A DNA stretch of 64,000 nt from Mycobacterium terramassiliense (lineage in GTDB: Bacteria > Actinomycetota > Actinomycetes > Mycobacteriales > Mycobacteriaceae): the NCBI RefSeq assembly GCF_900157385.1, contig NZ_LT717701.1, positions 2,452,353 through 2,516,352 on the forward strand, in the 5' to 3' direction. Below are positions 52,598-60,744 of the stretch, in pieces; position 1 is the first letter of the stretch, and the number at the start of each line of letters is the position of its first letter. The position numbers were made by a program, and so were the translations under genes. The notes beneath the pieces are model-generated. The model ran no database searches and was not told where the DNA came from. It worked only from the letters and a program-made list of their open reading frames with translations.

Positions 52598-53395
52598 ATG
52601 CGGCTATATCGAGACCGAGCTGTGGTGTTGCGTCAGCACAAGCTCGGCGAAGCCGACCGGATCGTCACCCTGCTGACCCGCGACCATGGCCTGGTTCGCG
52701 CGGTGGCCAAGGGCGTGCGCCGCACCCGCAGCAAATTCGGCGCGCGGCTGGAGCCGTTTGCCCACATCGACGCGCAACTGCACCCCGGCCGCAATCTCGA
52801 CATCGTCACCCAGGTCGTCTCCATCGACGCGTTCGCCACCGACATCGTCAGCGACTACGGCCGGTACACCTGCGGGTGCGCGATGCTGGAAACCGCCGAA
52901 CGCCTCGCCGGCGAGGAGCGGGCGCCCGCCCCGGCGCTGCACCGGCTCACGGTGGGCGCGCTGCGCGCGGTGGCCGACGGGCGCCGGCCCCGCGACCTGT
53001 TGCTGGACGCCTATCTGCTGCGCGCCATGGGCATCGCCGGATGGGCGCCGGCGCTCACCGAGTGCGCCCGGTGCGCCACACCCGGTCCGCATCGGGCGTT
53101 TCACGTCGCCGCCGGGGGCAGCGTCTGCCCACATTGCCGCCCGGCCGGCTCGACCACCCCGCCGCCGGGCGTGCTGGAGCTGATGGCCGCGCTGCACGAC
53201 GGGGACTGGGAGGCCGCCGAGGCGTCGCCGCAATCGCACCGCGGCTACGTCAGCGGACTGGTGGCCGCGCACCTGCAATGGCATCTGGAACGGCAGCTCA
53301 AAACGTTGCCGCTGGTAGAGCGGACATACCAGGCCGACCGCACCATCGCCGAACGGCGCGCAGCGCTGATCGGGCAGGATACTGCCTGTGGCTGA
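52598..53395 (+). CDS. recO: DNA repair protein RecO
   Basis: 265 residues, the same length as the M. tuberculosis protein. N-terminal OB fold (DRAVVLRQHKLGEADRIVTL), helical core with RYTCGCAMLETAERL, and a zinc knuckle CARC ... CPHC near 190-215. RecO works with RecR to load RecA on SSB-coated single strands. The ATG at 52598 (third codon of the run ATG GTG ATG) begins the conserved MRLYRDRA sequence. Overlaps uppS by 8 bp. Confidence 0.95.
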   Translation: MRLYRDRAVVLRQHKLGEADRIVTLLTRDHGLVRAVAKGVRRTRSKFGARLEPFAHIDAQLHPGRNLDIVTQVVSIDAFATDIVSDYGRYTCGCAMLETAERLAGEERAPAPALHRLTVGALRAVADGRRPRDLLLDAYLLRAMGIAGWAPALTECARCATPGPHRAFHVAAGGSVCPHCRPAGSTTPPPGVLELMAALHDGDWEAAEASPQSHRGYVSGLVAAHLQWHLERQLKTLPLVERTYQADRTIAERRAALIGQDTACG

Positions 53396-54272
53396 GCGCA
53401 AGCCGAGGGCGACCGACTTCCCGCAGCTGCCCCCCGCGCCCGATGACTACCCGGTCTTTCCCGACAAATCGACCTGGCCCGTGCCCTTCCCGGAGCTGCC
53501 GCCGTCCGCCGGCGGCGGCCCGCGCCGCCCCCCGCAGCACACTTCCAAAGCGGCGGCGCCCCGGATTCCGGCCGACCGACTGCCCAACCACGTGGCCATC
53601 GTGATGGACGGCAACGGCCGCTGGGCCACCCAGCGCGGGCTCAGCCGGACCGACGGCCACCGGGCGGGTGAGGCCGTCGTCATCGACATCGTCTGCGGCG
53701 CAATCGAAATCGGCATCAAGTGGTTGAGCCTTTACGCGTTTTCCACCGAGAACTGGAAGCGTTCGCCCGATGAGGTCCGCTTCCTGATGGGCTTCAATCG
53801 CGACGTGGTGCGCATGCGCCGGGTCAACCTCAACACGATCGGCGTCCGAATCCGGTGGGTCGGTTCCCGGCCCCGCCTGTGGCGCAGCGTGATCAACGAA
53901 TTGGCGATCGCCGAGGCGATGACGAACGGCAACGACGTCATCACCGTCAATTACTGCGTGAACTACGGCGGCCGCGCCGAGATCACCGAATCCGCAAGGG
54001 AAATAGCACGTTTGGTGGAGGCGGGCAGGCTGAAGCCCGACCGGATCAGCGAGTCGACGATCGCCCGTCACATGCAGCGGCCCGACATTCCCGACGTGGA
54101 CCTGTTCCTGCGGACGTCGGGGGAGCAGCGGTCCAGCAACTTCATGTTGTGGCAGGCGGCCTACGCCGAGTACATCTTTTCCGACAAGCTGTGGCCCGAC
54201 TACGACCGCCGCGACCTGTGGGCGGCGTGCGAGGAATACGCGGACCGCAATCGACGGTTCGGGAGCGCCTGA
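53388..54272 (+). CDS. uppS: Decaprenyl diphosphate synthase (UppS family)
   Basis: 294-residue cis-prenyltransferase that makes the long polyprenyl carrier for peptidoglycan, arabinogalactan and lipoarabinomannan. Catalytic Asp74 lies in IVMDGNGRWA; further motifs are AFSTENW, NYGGR and the C-terminal RTSGEQR. A 60-residue proline-rich N-terminal extension is typical of mycobacterial enzymes (Rv2361c). GTG start inside recO; the stop overlaps the next gene by 1 bp. Confidence 0.95.
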   Translation: MAERKPRATDFPQLPPAPDDYPVFPDKSTWPVPFPELPPSAGGGPRRPPQHTSKAAAPRIPADRLPNHVAIVMDGNGRWATQRGLSRTDGHRAGEAVVIDIVCGAIEIGIKWLSLYAFSTENWKRSPDEVRFLMGFNRDVVRMRRVNLNTIGVRIRWVGSRPRLWRSVINELAIAEAMTNGNDVITVNYCVNYGGRAEITESAREIARLVEAGRLKPDRISESTIARHMQRPDIPDVDLFLRTSGEQRSSNFMLWQAAYAEYIFSDKLWPDYDRRDLWAACEEYADRNRRFGSA

Positions 54273-54700
54273 TGCCGTCACTGCAGGAGCGGCTGGCTTC
54301 GGTACTGCGCGACGCCCTTCCCATCGACGAGGAGCCCGACGGCGCGCTGACGTTGCGCCACAACGGCACGCTGGCCTCGTTGCGGGTGGTCAACATCGCC
54401 GAGGGCCTCGACCTGGTGTCGCTGACGCAGATCCTGGCCTGGGATCTCCCGCTGACCAAGAAGATCAGCGACCAGATCGCCAAGCAGGCGCACGAGAGCA
54501 ACTTCGGCACCGTCACGCTGGTCGAGAAGGTCAACCAGCCTGCGGTGCAACGCAATTCCGGGAAGGGGGCGGCCAAAACCGCGGACGTGATGTTGCGCTA
54601 CAACTTTCCCGGCGGCGGCCTGACCGACGACGCCCTGCGTACCATGGTCCTGCTGGTGCTCGACACGGGCGCCCAGATACGCCTTTCGCTGACGGGCTAG
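54272..54700 (+). CDS. Conserved hypothetical protein (Rv2360c-like)
   Basis: 142 residues, compact, possibly alpha/beta with no membrane segment. It starts MPSLQERLASVLRDALP, and its central part resembles the YbjN/type III chaperone-like fold in pattern only. The ATG overlaps the uppS stop (TGATG), so it is the last gene of recO-uppS. The stop overlaps the convergent hydrolase stop. Length and place match Rv2360c. Function unknown. Confidence 0.82.
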   Translation: MPSLQERLASVLRDALPIDEEPDGALTLRHNGTLASLRVVNIAEGLDLVSLTQILAWDLPLTKKISDQIAKQAHESNFGTVTLVEKVNQPAVQRNSGKGAAKTADVMLRYNFPGGGLTDDALRTMVLLVLDTGAQIRLSLTG

Positions 54701-55686
54701 GACACCGCCGCTTTCCTCGGGTCGGCGGCCAGGTCCTCACGGCCACCGGTCCGCAGCAGCGCGGGCATCGTGTCGGGGTCGTAATCGGCCGCTCGGGTCG
54801 AGTCGACGAACCGTTCGACGACCTCGACGAAGCGGTCGGGGTGGTCGTGGAATGGCATGTGCCCGGAGTCCTCGAAGATCTCGATGCGCGAACCGGGCAT
54901 CGCGGCGTGCGCGGTGTGCGCGTGGTCCACCGGGATGATCAGATCGTCTTCGCCCCAAATGATCTGCACCGGCACGGATTTCACGAGGTAACTGCGGTCC
55001 AGCATGGTGACGTATTGGCCGCGCGCGTCCACCACCGACCGCAGGGTGCGCGCGAACGCCGCCAGCCCGTCGCGGTCCAGGAAGCCTTCGAGCAGATCGA
55101 CGACCTCGGCGGCGTCGCGCCCGAACCTGGTGGAACCCAGCATTGTCTGCACGGCGCGGCCGACGCGCCGGATCGTGGGCATCACTCCAGGAGCGCGCAG
55201 CACGCCCAGCGCCTCGGCGCCCAGCGGCATCGCGGCCAACCGCAACGCCAGGCTCACGTCCTTGGCGACGCCGCCGGCGCTCACCAGCACGATGCGCTCC
55301 ACCAGCTGGGGGTATTGATAGGCGAATTGCATCGCGACGCCGCCCCCGAACGAATGCCCGACGACGGTGACGCGGTCGATGCCGAGCACGGCGAGCAGGT
55401 CACGCATGCCGTTGGCGAAGGCGGGCAAGGAGTAGTCGGCGTGCGGCTTGTCGGATTCGCCGTGGCCCAGCAGATCCGGCGCGATCACCGTGAACCGTTG
55501 CGCCAGCTTGGCGTGCACCGTGTCCCATGACCTGGAGTTGTCGCCGACGCCGTGGATCAACAGCAGGGCCGGTCCCGACCCGGCGATCCGGAAGGCGCGG
55601 CGGTAGCCGTGGATCGTGCGGAACTGCAGTGACGGGGCCTCGACCTCGCGGACCGGCCGCAGGTGGGGCGATAGTTCCTTGCGCAT
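54697..55686 (-). CDS. Alpha/beta hydrolase (Rv2715-like)
   Basis: About 329 residues. HGVGDNSRSWD is the oxyanion loop, GHSFGGG the nucleophile elbow (Ser), and SGHMPFHDHP carries the catalytic His. Strong overall resemblance to Rv2715 of M. tuberculosis (LQFRTIHGYRRAF; FTVIAPDLLGHGESDKPHADY in that pattern), which lies elsewhere in that genome. ATG 55686 has AAGGGA about 10 bases upstream; GTG 55695 is an alternative. Placed between Rv2360c-like and zur, where M. tuberculosis has nothing, so it is a lineage-specific insertion or translocation. Substrate unknown. Confidence 0.85.
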   Translation of the reverse strand: MRKELSPHLRPVREVEAPSLQFRTIHGYRRAFRIAGSGPALLLIHGVGDNSRSWDTVHAKLAQRFTVIAPDLLGHGESDKPHADYSLPAFANGMRDLLAVLGIDRVTVVGHSFGGGVAMQFAYQYPQLVERIVLVSAGGVAKDVSLALRLAAMPLGAEALGVLRAPGVMPTIRRVGRAVQTMLGSTRFGRDAAEVVDLLEGFLDRDGLAAFARTLRSVVDARGQYVTMLDRSYLVKSVPVQIIWGEDDLIIPVDHAHTAHAAMPGSRIEIFEDSGHMPFHDHPDRFVEVVERFVDSTRAADYDPDTMPALLRTGGREDLAADPRKAAVS

Positions 55687-55783
55687 CGTGCTCACTTCCC
55701 TTGAGGTGTTGTCTCGGCCCGTGGGCCACTCATGGGTAGGAGCACGCGGCGGACGCGTGTCGGACACTTTTTCAGAAGATTCT

Positions 55784-55830
55784 TTCCGCGCTGCCGCGCT
55801 GCGGCGCTTCCGCGCTGCCGCGCTGCGGCG
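55784..55830. repeat. 24-bp direct repeat, two copies
   Basis: TTCCGCGCTGCCGCGCTGCG starts at 55784 and again at 55808 (24-bp period, second copy one base short). It lies just after the zur stop in the spacer with the hydrolase. Each unit itself contains CGCGCTGC twice. Likely slippage-prone. Confidence 0.75.
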
Positions 55831-55844
55831 GGCGGCGGGTCAGC

Positions 55845-56237
55845 CTAGGAGCGGCACTGGGCGCAGGTTCCAAAGATCTCGATGGTGTGGCTGACATCGG
55901 AGTAGCCGTGCTTGGCGGCCACTTGCTCTGCCCATTCCTCGACCTCGTGGTCACCCACCTCGATGGTGGAACCGCAGCATCGGCAAACCAGATGGTGGTG
56001 GTGATGTTCCGAGCACCTGCGGTAGACCGACTCGCCGGTGTCGGTGCGCAGCGTGTCGACCATGCCCGCCATCGCCATCGACTGCAGCGTCCGGTACACC
56101 GTGGTCAGGCCGATGTTCTCGCCGCGGCGGCGCAACTCGTCGTGCAGCTCCTGGGCCGAACGGAATTCGTCCAGGGTCTCGAGCAGTGTGGCGATCGCGG
56201 CGCGCTGGCGGGTGGCGCGCACGCTGGCGCCCGTCAT
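55845..56237 (-). CDS. zur: Zinc uptake regulator Zur (FurB)
   Basis: 130-residue Fur-family repressor, the same length as M. tuberculosis FurB (Rv2359), which controls zinc uptake and ESX-3 genes. Winged helix about 1-80 (TTVYRTLQSM); metal sites in CSEHHHHHLVCRCCGS (His cluster plus CxxC) and the terminal CAQC pair of the structural zinc. The ATG overlaps the smtB stop (ATGA), giving an smtB-zur operon. Confidence 0.95.
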   Translation of the reverse strand: MTGASVRATRQRAAIATLLETLDEFRSAQELHDELRRRGENIGLTTVYRTLQSMAMAGMVDTLRTDTGESVYRRCSEHHHHHLVCRCCGSTIEVGDHEVEEWAEQVAAKHGYSDVSHTIEIFGTCAQCRS

Positions 56238-56659
56238 GGTGTGTCCTCGCTCGCGTGGGCGACGGCGTCGACGACGACGTGCGCCAGATGGTGGTCGGCG
56301 AGCCGATACAGCACTTCGCGGCCGGACCGCTCGCCGGCCACCACGCCCGCCGCCTTGAGGATCTTCAGATGCTGGCTGACCAGTGGCTGCGGCACGCCGA
56401 GCGCGTCGACCAGTTCGTGCACGCAGCGGTGCGATTCGCGCAACTGCAGCACGATGGCGATCCGCACGGGCGCGGCCAGCGCGCGCAGCAGCTCGCCCGT
56501 GGCATCGAGGATCTCCCGCGGGGGTGGGACGGGATATTCGGGAAACTGCTCGTGTTGGCCCGGACCCGCGCCGCCGTGCACGTGGGCCGGCACCGTCAGC
56601 TCCGATCCCATCTCGGCGCCGGCGGCGGCCGGCGCCGAAGACGTTGAGGACGTCGCCAT
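56234..56659 (-). CDS. smtB: Zinc-responsive ArsR/SmtB repressor
   Basis: 141-residue ArsR family protein. The helix-turn-helix includes VPQPLVSQHLKILK. The C-terminal alpha-5 zinc site DxHx10HxxE is complete (DHHLAH ... AHASED). In mycobacteria SmtB loses DNA binding when zinc is high, allowing Zur to be made. ATG 56659 with GAGGTGATC upstream. First gene of smtB-zur, divergent from glyS; a palindrome lies about 80 bp upstream. Corresponds to Rv2358. Confidence 0.94.
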   Translation of the reverse strand: MATSSTSSAPAAAGAEMGSELTVPAHVHGGAGPGQHEQFPEYPVPPPREILDATGELLRALAAPVRIAIVLQLRESHRCVHELVDALGVPQPLVSQHLKILKAAGVVAGERSGREVLYRLADHHLAHVVVDAVAHASEDTP

Positions 56660-56737
56660 GGGAGAGTGATCACCTCGAGAACAGCCGGGTAGTGGAGGGC
56701 CCGTCGCGGGAATCACGATCAGCCACTTCCCACTGTC

Positions 56738-56757
56738 ACATGCGTGATGACGCATGT
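56738..56757. promoter_or_regulatory. Palindromic operator upstream of smtB-zur
   Basis: ACATGCGT-GATG-ACGCATGT: perfect 8-bp arms with a 4-base centre, in the smtB/glyS divergent spacer. Form and place fit an ArsR/SmtB operator for autoregulation. Distance to the smtB start is 79 bp and to the glyS start about 90 bp, so glyS could be affected as well. Confidence 0.7.
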
Positions 56758-56846
56758 CAAAGACCGCGGCGCCGGTCGATACCATGACTGATGTTTTGCG
56801 AGCGGCGCTTCGCCGCCGCCCCATCCACCCGGATCTTCGAAAGGGA

Positions 56847-58238
56847 GTGCACAGCCCCGTGGCGTCCGTCATCGACACCGTAGTCAACCTGGCCAAACGG
56901 CGGGGTTTCGTCTTTCCCTCGGGCGAGATCTACGGTGGCACCAAATCGGCGTGGGACTACGGTCCCCTGGGCGTCGAGCTCAAGGAGAACATCAAGCGCC
57001 AGTGGTGGCGCGCGGTGGTCACCGGCCGCGACGACGTGGTCGGGCTCGACTCGTCGATCATCCTGCCCCGGCAGGTGTGGGTGGCCTCCGGTCACGTCGA
57101 GGTCTTCCACGACCCCCTGGTCGAATCGCTGATCACCCACAAGCGCTACCGCGCCGACCACCTCATCGAGGCGTACGAGGCCAAACACGGGCATCCGCCG
57201 CCCAACGGGTTGGCCGATATCCGCGACCCCGAGACCGGCGAGCCCGGCAAGTGGACCGAGCCCCGCGAATTCAACATGATGCTCAAGACCTACCTCGGAC
57301 CGATCGAGACCGAGGAGGGGCTGCACTACCTGCGTCCGGAGACCGCGCAGGGCATCTTCGTCAATTTCGCCAACGTGGTGACGACCGCGCGCCGCAAGCC
57401 GCCGTTCGGCATCGGGCAGATCGGCAAGAGCTTCCGCAACGAGATCACCCCCGGCAACTTCATCTTCCGAACCCGCGAGTTCGAGCAGATGGAGATGGAG
57501 TTCTTCGTGGAGCCCTCGACGGCGAAGGAATGGCATCAGTATTGGATCGACACCCGGCTGCAGTGGTACGTCGACCTTGGCATCGACCCGCAGAACCTGC
57601 GCCTCTATGAGCACCCCCAGGACAAGCTGTCGCACTACTCGGACCGCACCGTCGACATCGAGTACAAGTTCGGTTTCGTCGGCAATCCGTGGGGCGAGCT
57701 GGAGGGCGTCGCCAACCGCACGGACTTCGACCTGTCAACGCACGCAAAGCATTCCGGGGTCGACCTGTCGTTCTACGACCAGGTCGCCGACGCCCGCTAC
57801 ACGCCCTACGTCATCGAACCCGCGGCCGGTCTGACGCGGTCGTTCATGGCGTTTCTCGTCGACGCCTACAGCGAGGACGAAGCCCCCAACGCCAAGGGCG
57901 CGATGGAAAAGCGGACCGTGCTTCGGCTCGACCCCCGGCTGGCGCCCATCAAGGCCGCGGTGCTGCCGCTGTCGCGGCACGCCGACCTGAGCCCCAAGGC
58001 CCGCGACCTGGCCGCCGAATTGCGCAAGTGCTGGAACATCGATTTCGATGACGCCGGCGCCATCGGGCGCCGGTACCGGCGCCAGGACGAGGTCGGCACG
58101 CCGTTCTGCGTGACCGTCGACTTCGACTCGCTCGAGGACGACGCCGTCACCGTGCGCGAGCGCGACGCCATGACCCAGGATCGGATTGCGATCGGCGCCG
58201 TCGCCGAGTACCTGGCCGTGCGCCTGAAGGGCTGCTAG
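56847..58238 (+). CDS. glyS: Glycyl-tRNA synthetase
   Basis: 463-residue class II synthetase of the alpha2 type. Motif 2 region GKSFRNEITPGNFIFRTREF and motif 3 GLTRSFMAFL are clear, as is the C-terminal anticodon-binding domain (AAVLPLSRHADLSP). GTG 56847 gives the M. tuberculosis length; GTG 56859, four codons later, has better spacing from AAAGGGA and may be the true start. A still longer frame from 56754 enters the operator and was rejected. Corresponds to Rv2357c. Confidence 0.94.
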   Translation: MHSPVASVIDTVVNLAKRRGFVFPSGEIYGGTKSAWDYGPLGVELKENIKRQWWRAVVTGRDDVVGLDSSIILPRQVWVASGHVEVFHDPLVESLITHKRYRADHLIEAYEAKHGHPPPNGLADIRDPETGEPGKWTEPREFNMMLKTYLGPIETEEGLHYLRPETAQGIFVNFANVVTTARRKPPFGIGQIGKSFRNEITPGNFIFRTREFEQMEMEFFVEPSTAKEWHQYWIDTRLQWYVDLGIDPQNLRLYEHPQDKLSHYSDRTVDIEYKFGFVGNPWGELEGVANRTDFDLSTHAKHSGVDLSFYDQVADARYTPYVIEPAAGLTRSFMAFLVDAYSEDEAPNAKGAMEKRTVLRLDPRLAPIKAAVLPLSRHADLSPKARDLAAELRKCWNIDFDDAGAIGRRYRRQDEVGTPFCVTVDFDSLEDDAVTVRERDAMTQDRIAIGAVAEYLAVRLKGC

Positions 58239-58640
58239 GCGCCCCTTCCGTAAACGGTTATTTCAATTGTGGTCTTTGCGTAATCACCGATAATTGGCCG
58301 AATTAATTGGGCCCTCAAATTGCACGCGAATTGCTGTTGAGGATTCTCGAGAATTTGCCATTGCAATTCTGCGGAGCGTCCGGGCGACGCGGGCGCCGCG
58401 GGCGGCAATCCTCGCTGCTCCGACGGCCTATGCTCGACGGTCTGCGAGGTGGCGGCAAAGCCGTTTTCGGATTGGATCAAGTTTGCGTTTTGATCCGGTC
58501 AAGTTTGCGTTCTCGATCGATTCAAGTTTAGAAAAATCTGCGGCTTTTCCGTGGTTTTTGCCTTACGATCCGGCCGTGATGTGTGTTGATTTCCGGGGGG
58601 CAACGAGGGCTCTGGCACGGTCCGCCGCTCGGAGCTCCTG
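58239..58640 (+). promoter_or_regulatory. 402-bp regulatory spacer before the PPE/Esx modules
   Basis: AT-rich for this genome and without a credible gene. It carries three TCAAGTTT repeats at 58477, 58499 and 58522 (first two extended to TCAAGTTTGCGTT), 22-23 bp apart, i.e. about two helical turns, so all on one DNA face. A TACGAT -10 candidate follows at 58564-58569, giving a leader of about 65 nt before the PPE gene. Confidence 0.6.
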
Positions 58641-59813
58641 ATGGTTCTCGATTTTTCCTGGTTGCCGCCGGAGATCAATTCGGCGCGGATATTCGCCGGC
58701 GCGGGTTCGGGCCCTTTGTTCACGGCGGCGTCGGCCTGGGACGGCTTGGCGTCGGACCTGTCGGGAGCGGCGTCGTCGTTCAACTCGGTGGTGAGCGGCC
58801 TGACCAATGGGTCGTGGACAGGCCCCTCGGCGGCCGCCATGGCGGAGGCGGCGGCGCCGTACGTGGGGTGGTTGAACTCAGCGGCGGTGCAGGCCGGGGC
58901 CGCAGCGGCTCAGGCCCGCGCGGCGGCGACGGCGTTCGAGTCCGCGCGGGCGGCGACGGTGCCCACCCCGGCGATCGCCGCGAACCGCGCCCAGCTGATG
59001 GCGCTGATCGCGGCGAACATCCTGGGCCAGAACACTCCGGCGATCTTCATGACCGAGTTCGAGTACATGGAGATGTGGGCCCAGGACGTGGCCGCGATGG
59101 TCGGCTATCACAGCGGGGCCATGGGGGTGGCCGCGGCGTTGCCGGCGTTCAGCCTGCCGCCGGTGAGCCTGGCGGGCCTGACAGGCTTGCTGACGTCGGT
59201 GGGGGGTGCGATTGCCGCTCCGCTGGCGCCGGTGACGTCGGTGGTCGGGCCCGCAGTATCGCAGGTGTCGGGCCTGGCTTCGGCGCTGCCGGTGTCGTCA
59301 CTGCAATCGGTCGCCCAGGTCGTGATGATGCCGGCGAGCATGATGATGTCGCCAATCATGATGGCGGCCCAAGCGGGCATGAGCGCGCATCCGGCACTGG
59401 CCAGCGCCACCGACGTCGGGGCCGCTGCGCCGAAATTCGTCAGCGACGCCGCTCCCGCGGGGATGAGGCTTGGCGGCGGCGCGGGCGGCCTGGGCGGCGG
59501 CCTGGGCGGCGCGTCCGCGAATTTGGGCGGGGCGCGGCTGGTCGGGGCGATGTCGGTGCCGCCGACGTGGCAGGGGTCAACGCCGGCCCGGATGGTCAGT
59601 GCGGCGATGTCGGGGCTGGGCGGCGAGATGCCCGGCGCGGCCGCCGCGGCGGCCGGGGCACCCGCGGGCGGCGGGATGCCGTTCATGCCGATGCCGATGG
59701 GCGGCATGGGGGCCGGCGCCGGGATGCCCGGCGGAATGATGGGCCGCGGCGGGGCCAGCCCGAATGTCGTGCAGTCGCGGCCCAGCGTGGTGCCGCGCAT
59801 CGGAGTCGGATAG
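58641..59813 (+). CDS. PPE family protein, SVP subfamily (module 1)
   Basis: 390 residues. PPE domain 1-175 (VLDFSWLPPEINSARIF start; WTGPSA and the YMEMWAQDVAAM helix), then Ala/Gly/Met-rich repeats and the SVP motif GAMSVPPTW near 320. Such proteins are ESX-5-type substrates at the cell surface. GGAG six bases before ATG 58641. It is followed by two Esx genes with no PE partner, an arrangement like the M. tuberculosis PPE-esxP-esxO region (around Rv2346c-Rv2356c). Shares near-identical blocks with the PPE gene of module 2. Confidence 0.92.
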   Translation: MVLDFSWLPPEINSARIFAGAGSGPLFTAASAWDGLASDLSGAASSFNSVVSGLTNGSWTGPSAAAMAEAAAPYVGWLNSAAVQAGAAAAQARAAATAFESARAATVPTPAIAANRAQLMALIAANILGQNTPAIFMTEFEYMEMWAQDVAAMVGYHSGAMGVAAALPAFSLPPVSLAGLTGLLTSVGGAIAAPLAPVTSVVGPAVSQVSGLASALPVSSLQSVAQVVMMPASMMMSPIMMAAQAGMSAHPALASATDVGAAAPKFVSDAAPAGMRLGGGAGGLGGGLGGASANLGGARLVGAMSVPPTWQGSTPARMVSAAMSGLGGEMPGAAAAAAGAPAGGGMPFMPMPMGGMGAGAGMPGGMMGRGGASPNVVQSRPSVVPRIGVG

Positions 59814-59894
59814 GGCGGGGGTGATAGGTCGGGGCTGTGCGTTGGGCGCCGCAGCGGCGCCTAACTTCGATTTGTTTACGGAAGGAGTGGGGTA

Positions 59895-60191
59895 ATGGCT
59901 ACTCGGTTTATGACCGATCCGCACGCGATGCGGGCGATGGCAGGTCGTTTCGACGTACATGCGCAGACTGTTACGGATGAGGCGCAGCGGATGTGGGCCT
60001 CGTCGCAAAACATTTCCGGCGCCAGCTGGAGCGGGGCGGCGGAGGCGACGTCCTACAACACCATGGGTCAGATGAACCAGGCGTTTCGCAACATTGTGAA
60101 CATGCTGCAGGGTGTGCGTGACGGGCTGATCCGCGACGCGAACAACTACGAGCAGCAAGAGCAGGCTTCCCAGCAGATTCTGAGCAGTTAG
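59895..60191 (+). CDS. EsxP-like WXG100 protein (module 1)
   Basis: 98-residue type VII secretion substrate of the QILSS group (Mtb EsxI/J/K/M/P). WSG turn in GASWSGAAE, C-terminal YxxxE-type export signal in NNYEQQEQ, ending QQILSS. It pairs with the 94-residue partner encoded 29 bp later to form a heterodimer. Between PPE and EsxO-like genes, same strand. Confidence 0.93.
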   Translation: MATRFMTDPHAMRAMAGRFDVHAQTVTDEAQRMWASSQNISGASWSGAAEATSYNTMGQMNQAFRNIVNMLQGVRDGLIRDANNYEQQEQASQQILSS

Positions 60192-60220
60192 CGGCTTCAG
60201 GGCGTTAGGAGATTTGTGCG

Positions 60221-60505
60221 ATGACAATTAACTATCAATTCGGCGATGTGGACGCCCACGGCGCGACGATTCGCGCCCAGGCGGCGTCGTTGGAGGCCGA
60301 GCACCAGGCCATCGTTCGCGATGTGCTGGCCGCTGGTGACTTCTGGGGCGGCTCCGGTTCGGTGGCTTGCCAGGAGTTCATCACCCAGTTGGGTCGCAAC
60401 TTCCAGGTGATCTACGAGCAGGCCAACTCCCACGGCCAGAAGGTGCAAAGCGCCGGCAGCAACATGGCCAGCACCGACAGCGCGGTCGGGTCCAGCTGGG
60501 CCTGA
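60221..60505 (+). CDS. EsxO-like WXG100 protein (module 1)
   Basis: 94-residue partner of the preceding protein, Mtb9.9/EsxO-N family: starts MTINYQFGDVDAHGA, has the WGG turn in GDFWGGSGS, ends SAVGSSWA. AGGAGA upstream of ATG 60221. The predicted protein is identical to that of module 2 (62970-63254), and the genes differ by few silent changes. Confidence 0.94.
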   Translation: MTINYQFGDVDAHGATIRAQAASLEAEHQAIVRDVLAAGDFWGGSGSVACQEFITQLGRNFQVIYEQANSHGQKVQSAGSNMASTDSAVGSSWA

Positions 60506-60673
60506 CCAGCCATCCAAGGGCGTGGGTGACACCCCGGTGTTACCCACGCCTGAGGCGTTCGAAGGCATCGCTACGCCCCCGCGGGTGACCAGAGCCGGTC
60601 CCCGACGCGAATTCAATGCCACCATGGGTTGGACGGTTTGGTGAAACCCCTGATTTTTGAGGGGCGAAGGACT

Positions 60674-60679
60674 TAGGAT
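60674..60679 (+). promoter_or_regulatory. Candidate -10 of PPE/Esx module 2
   Basis: TAGGAT in the context CTTAGGATCGGCTCGTGGTG; the surrounding 30 bases resemble those at 58563 (CTTACGATCCGGCCGTGATG), as both run on to TGTTGAT. Implied leader about 60 nt. Confidence 0.55.
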
Positions 60680-60744
60680 CGGCTCGTGGTGTCTGTTGAT
60701 CGTTGGACTGTGCCGTTGATGCGGCTGGCTGGCTTGGGGGTGTG

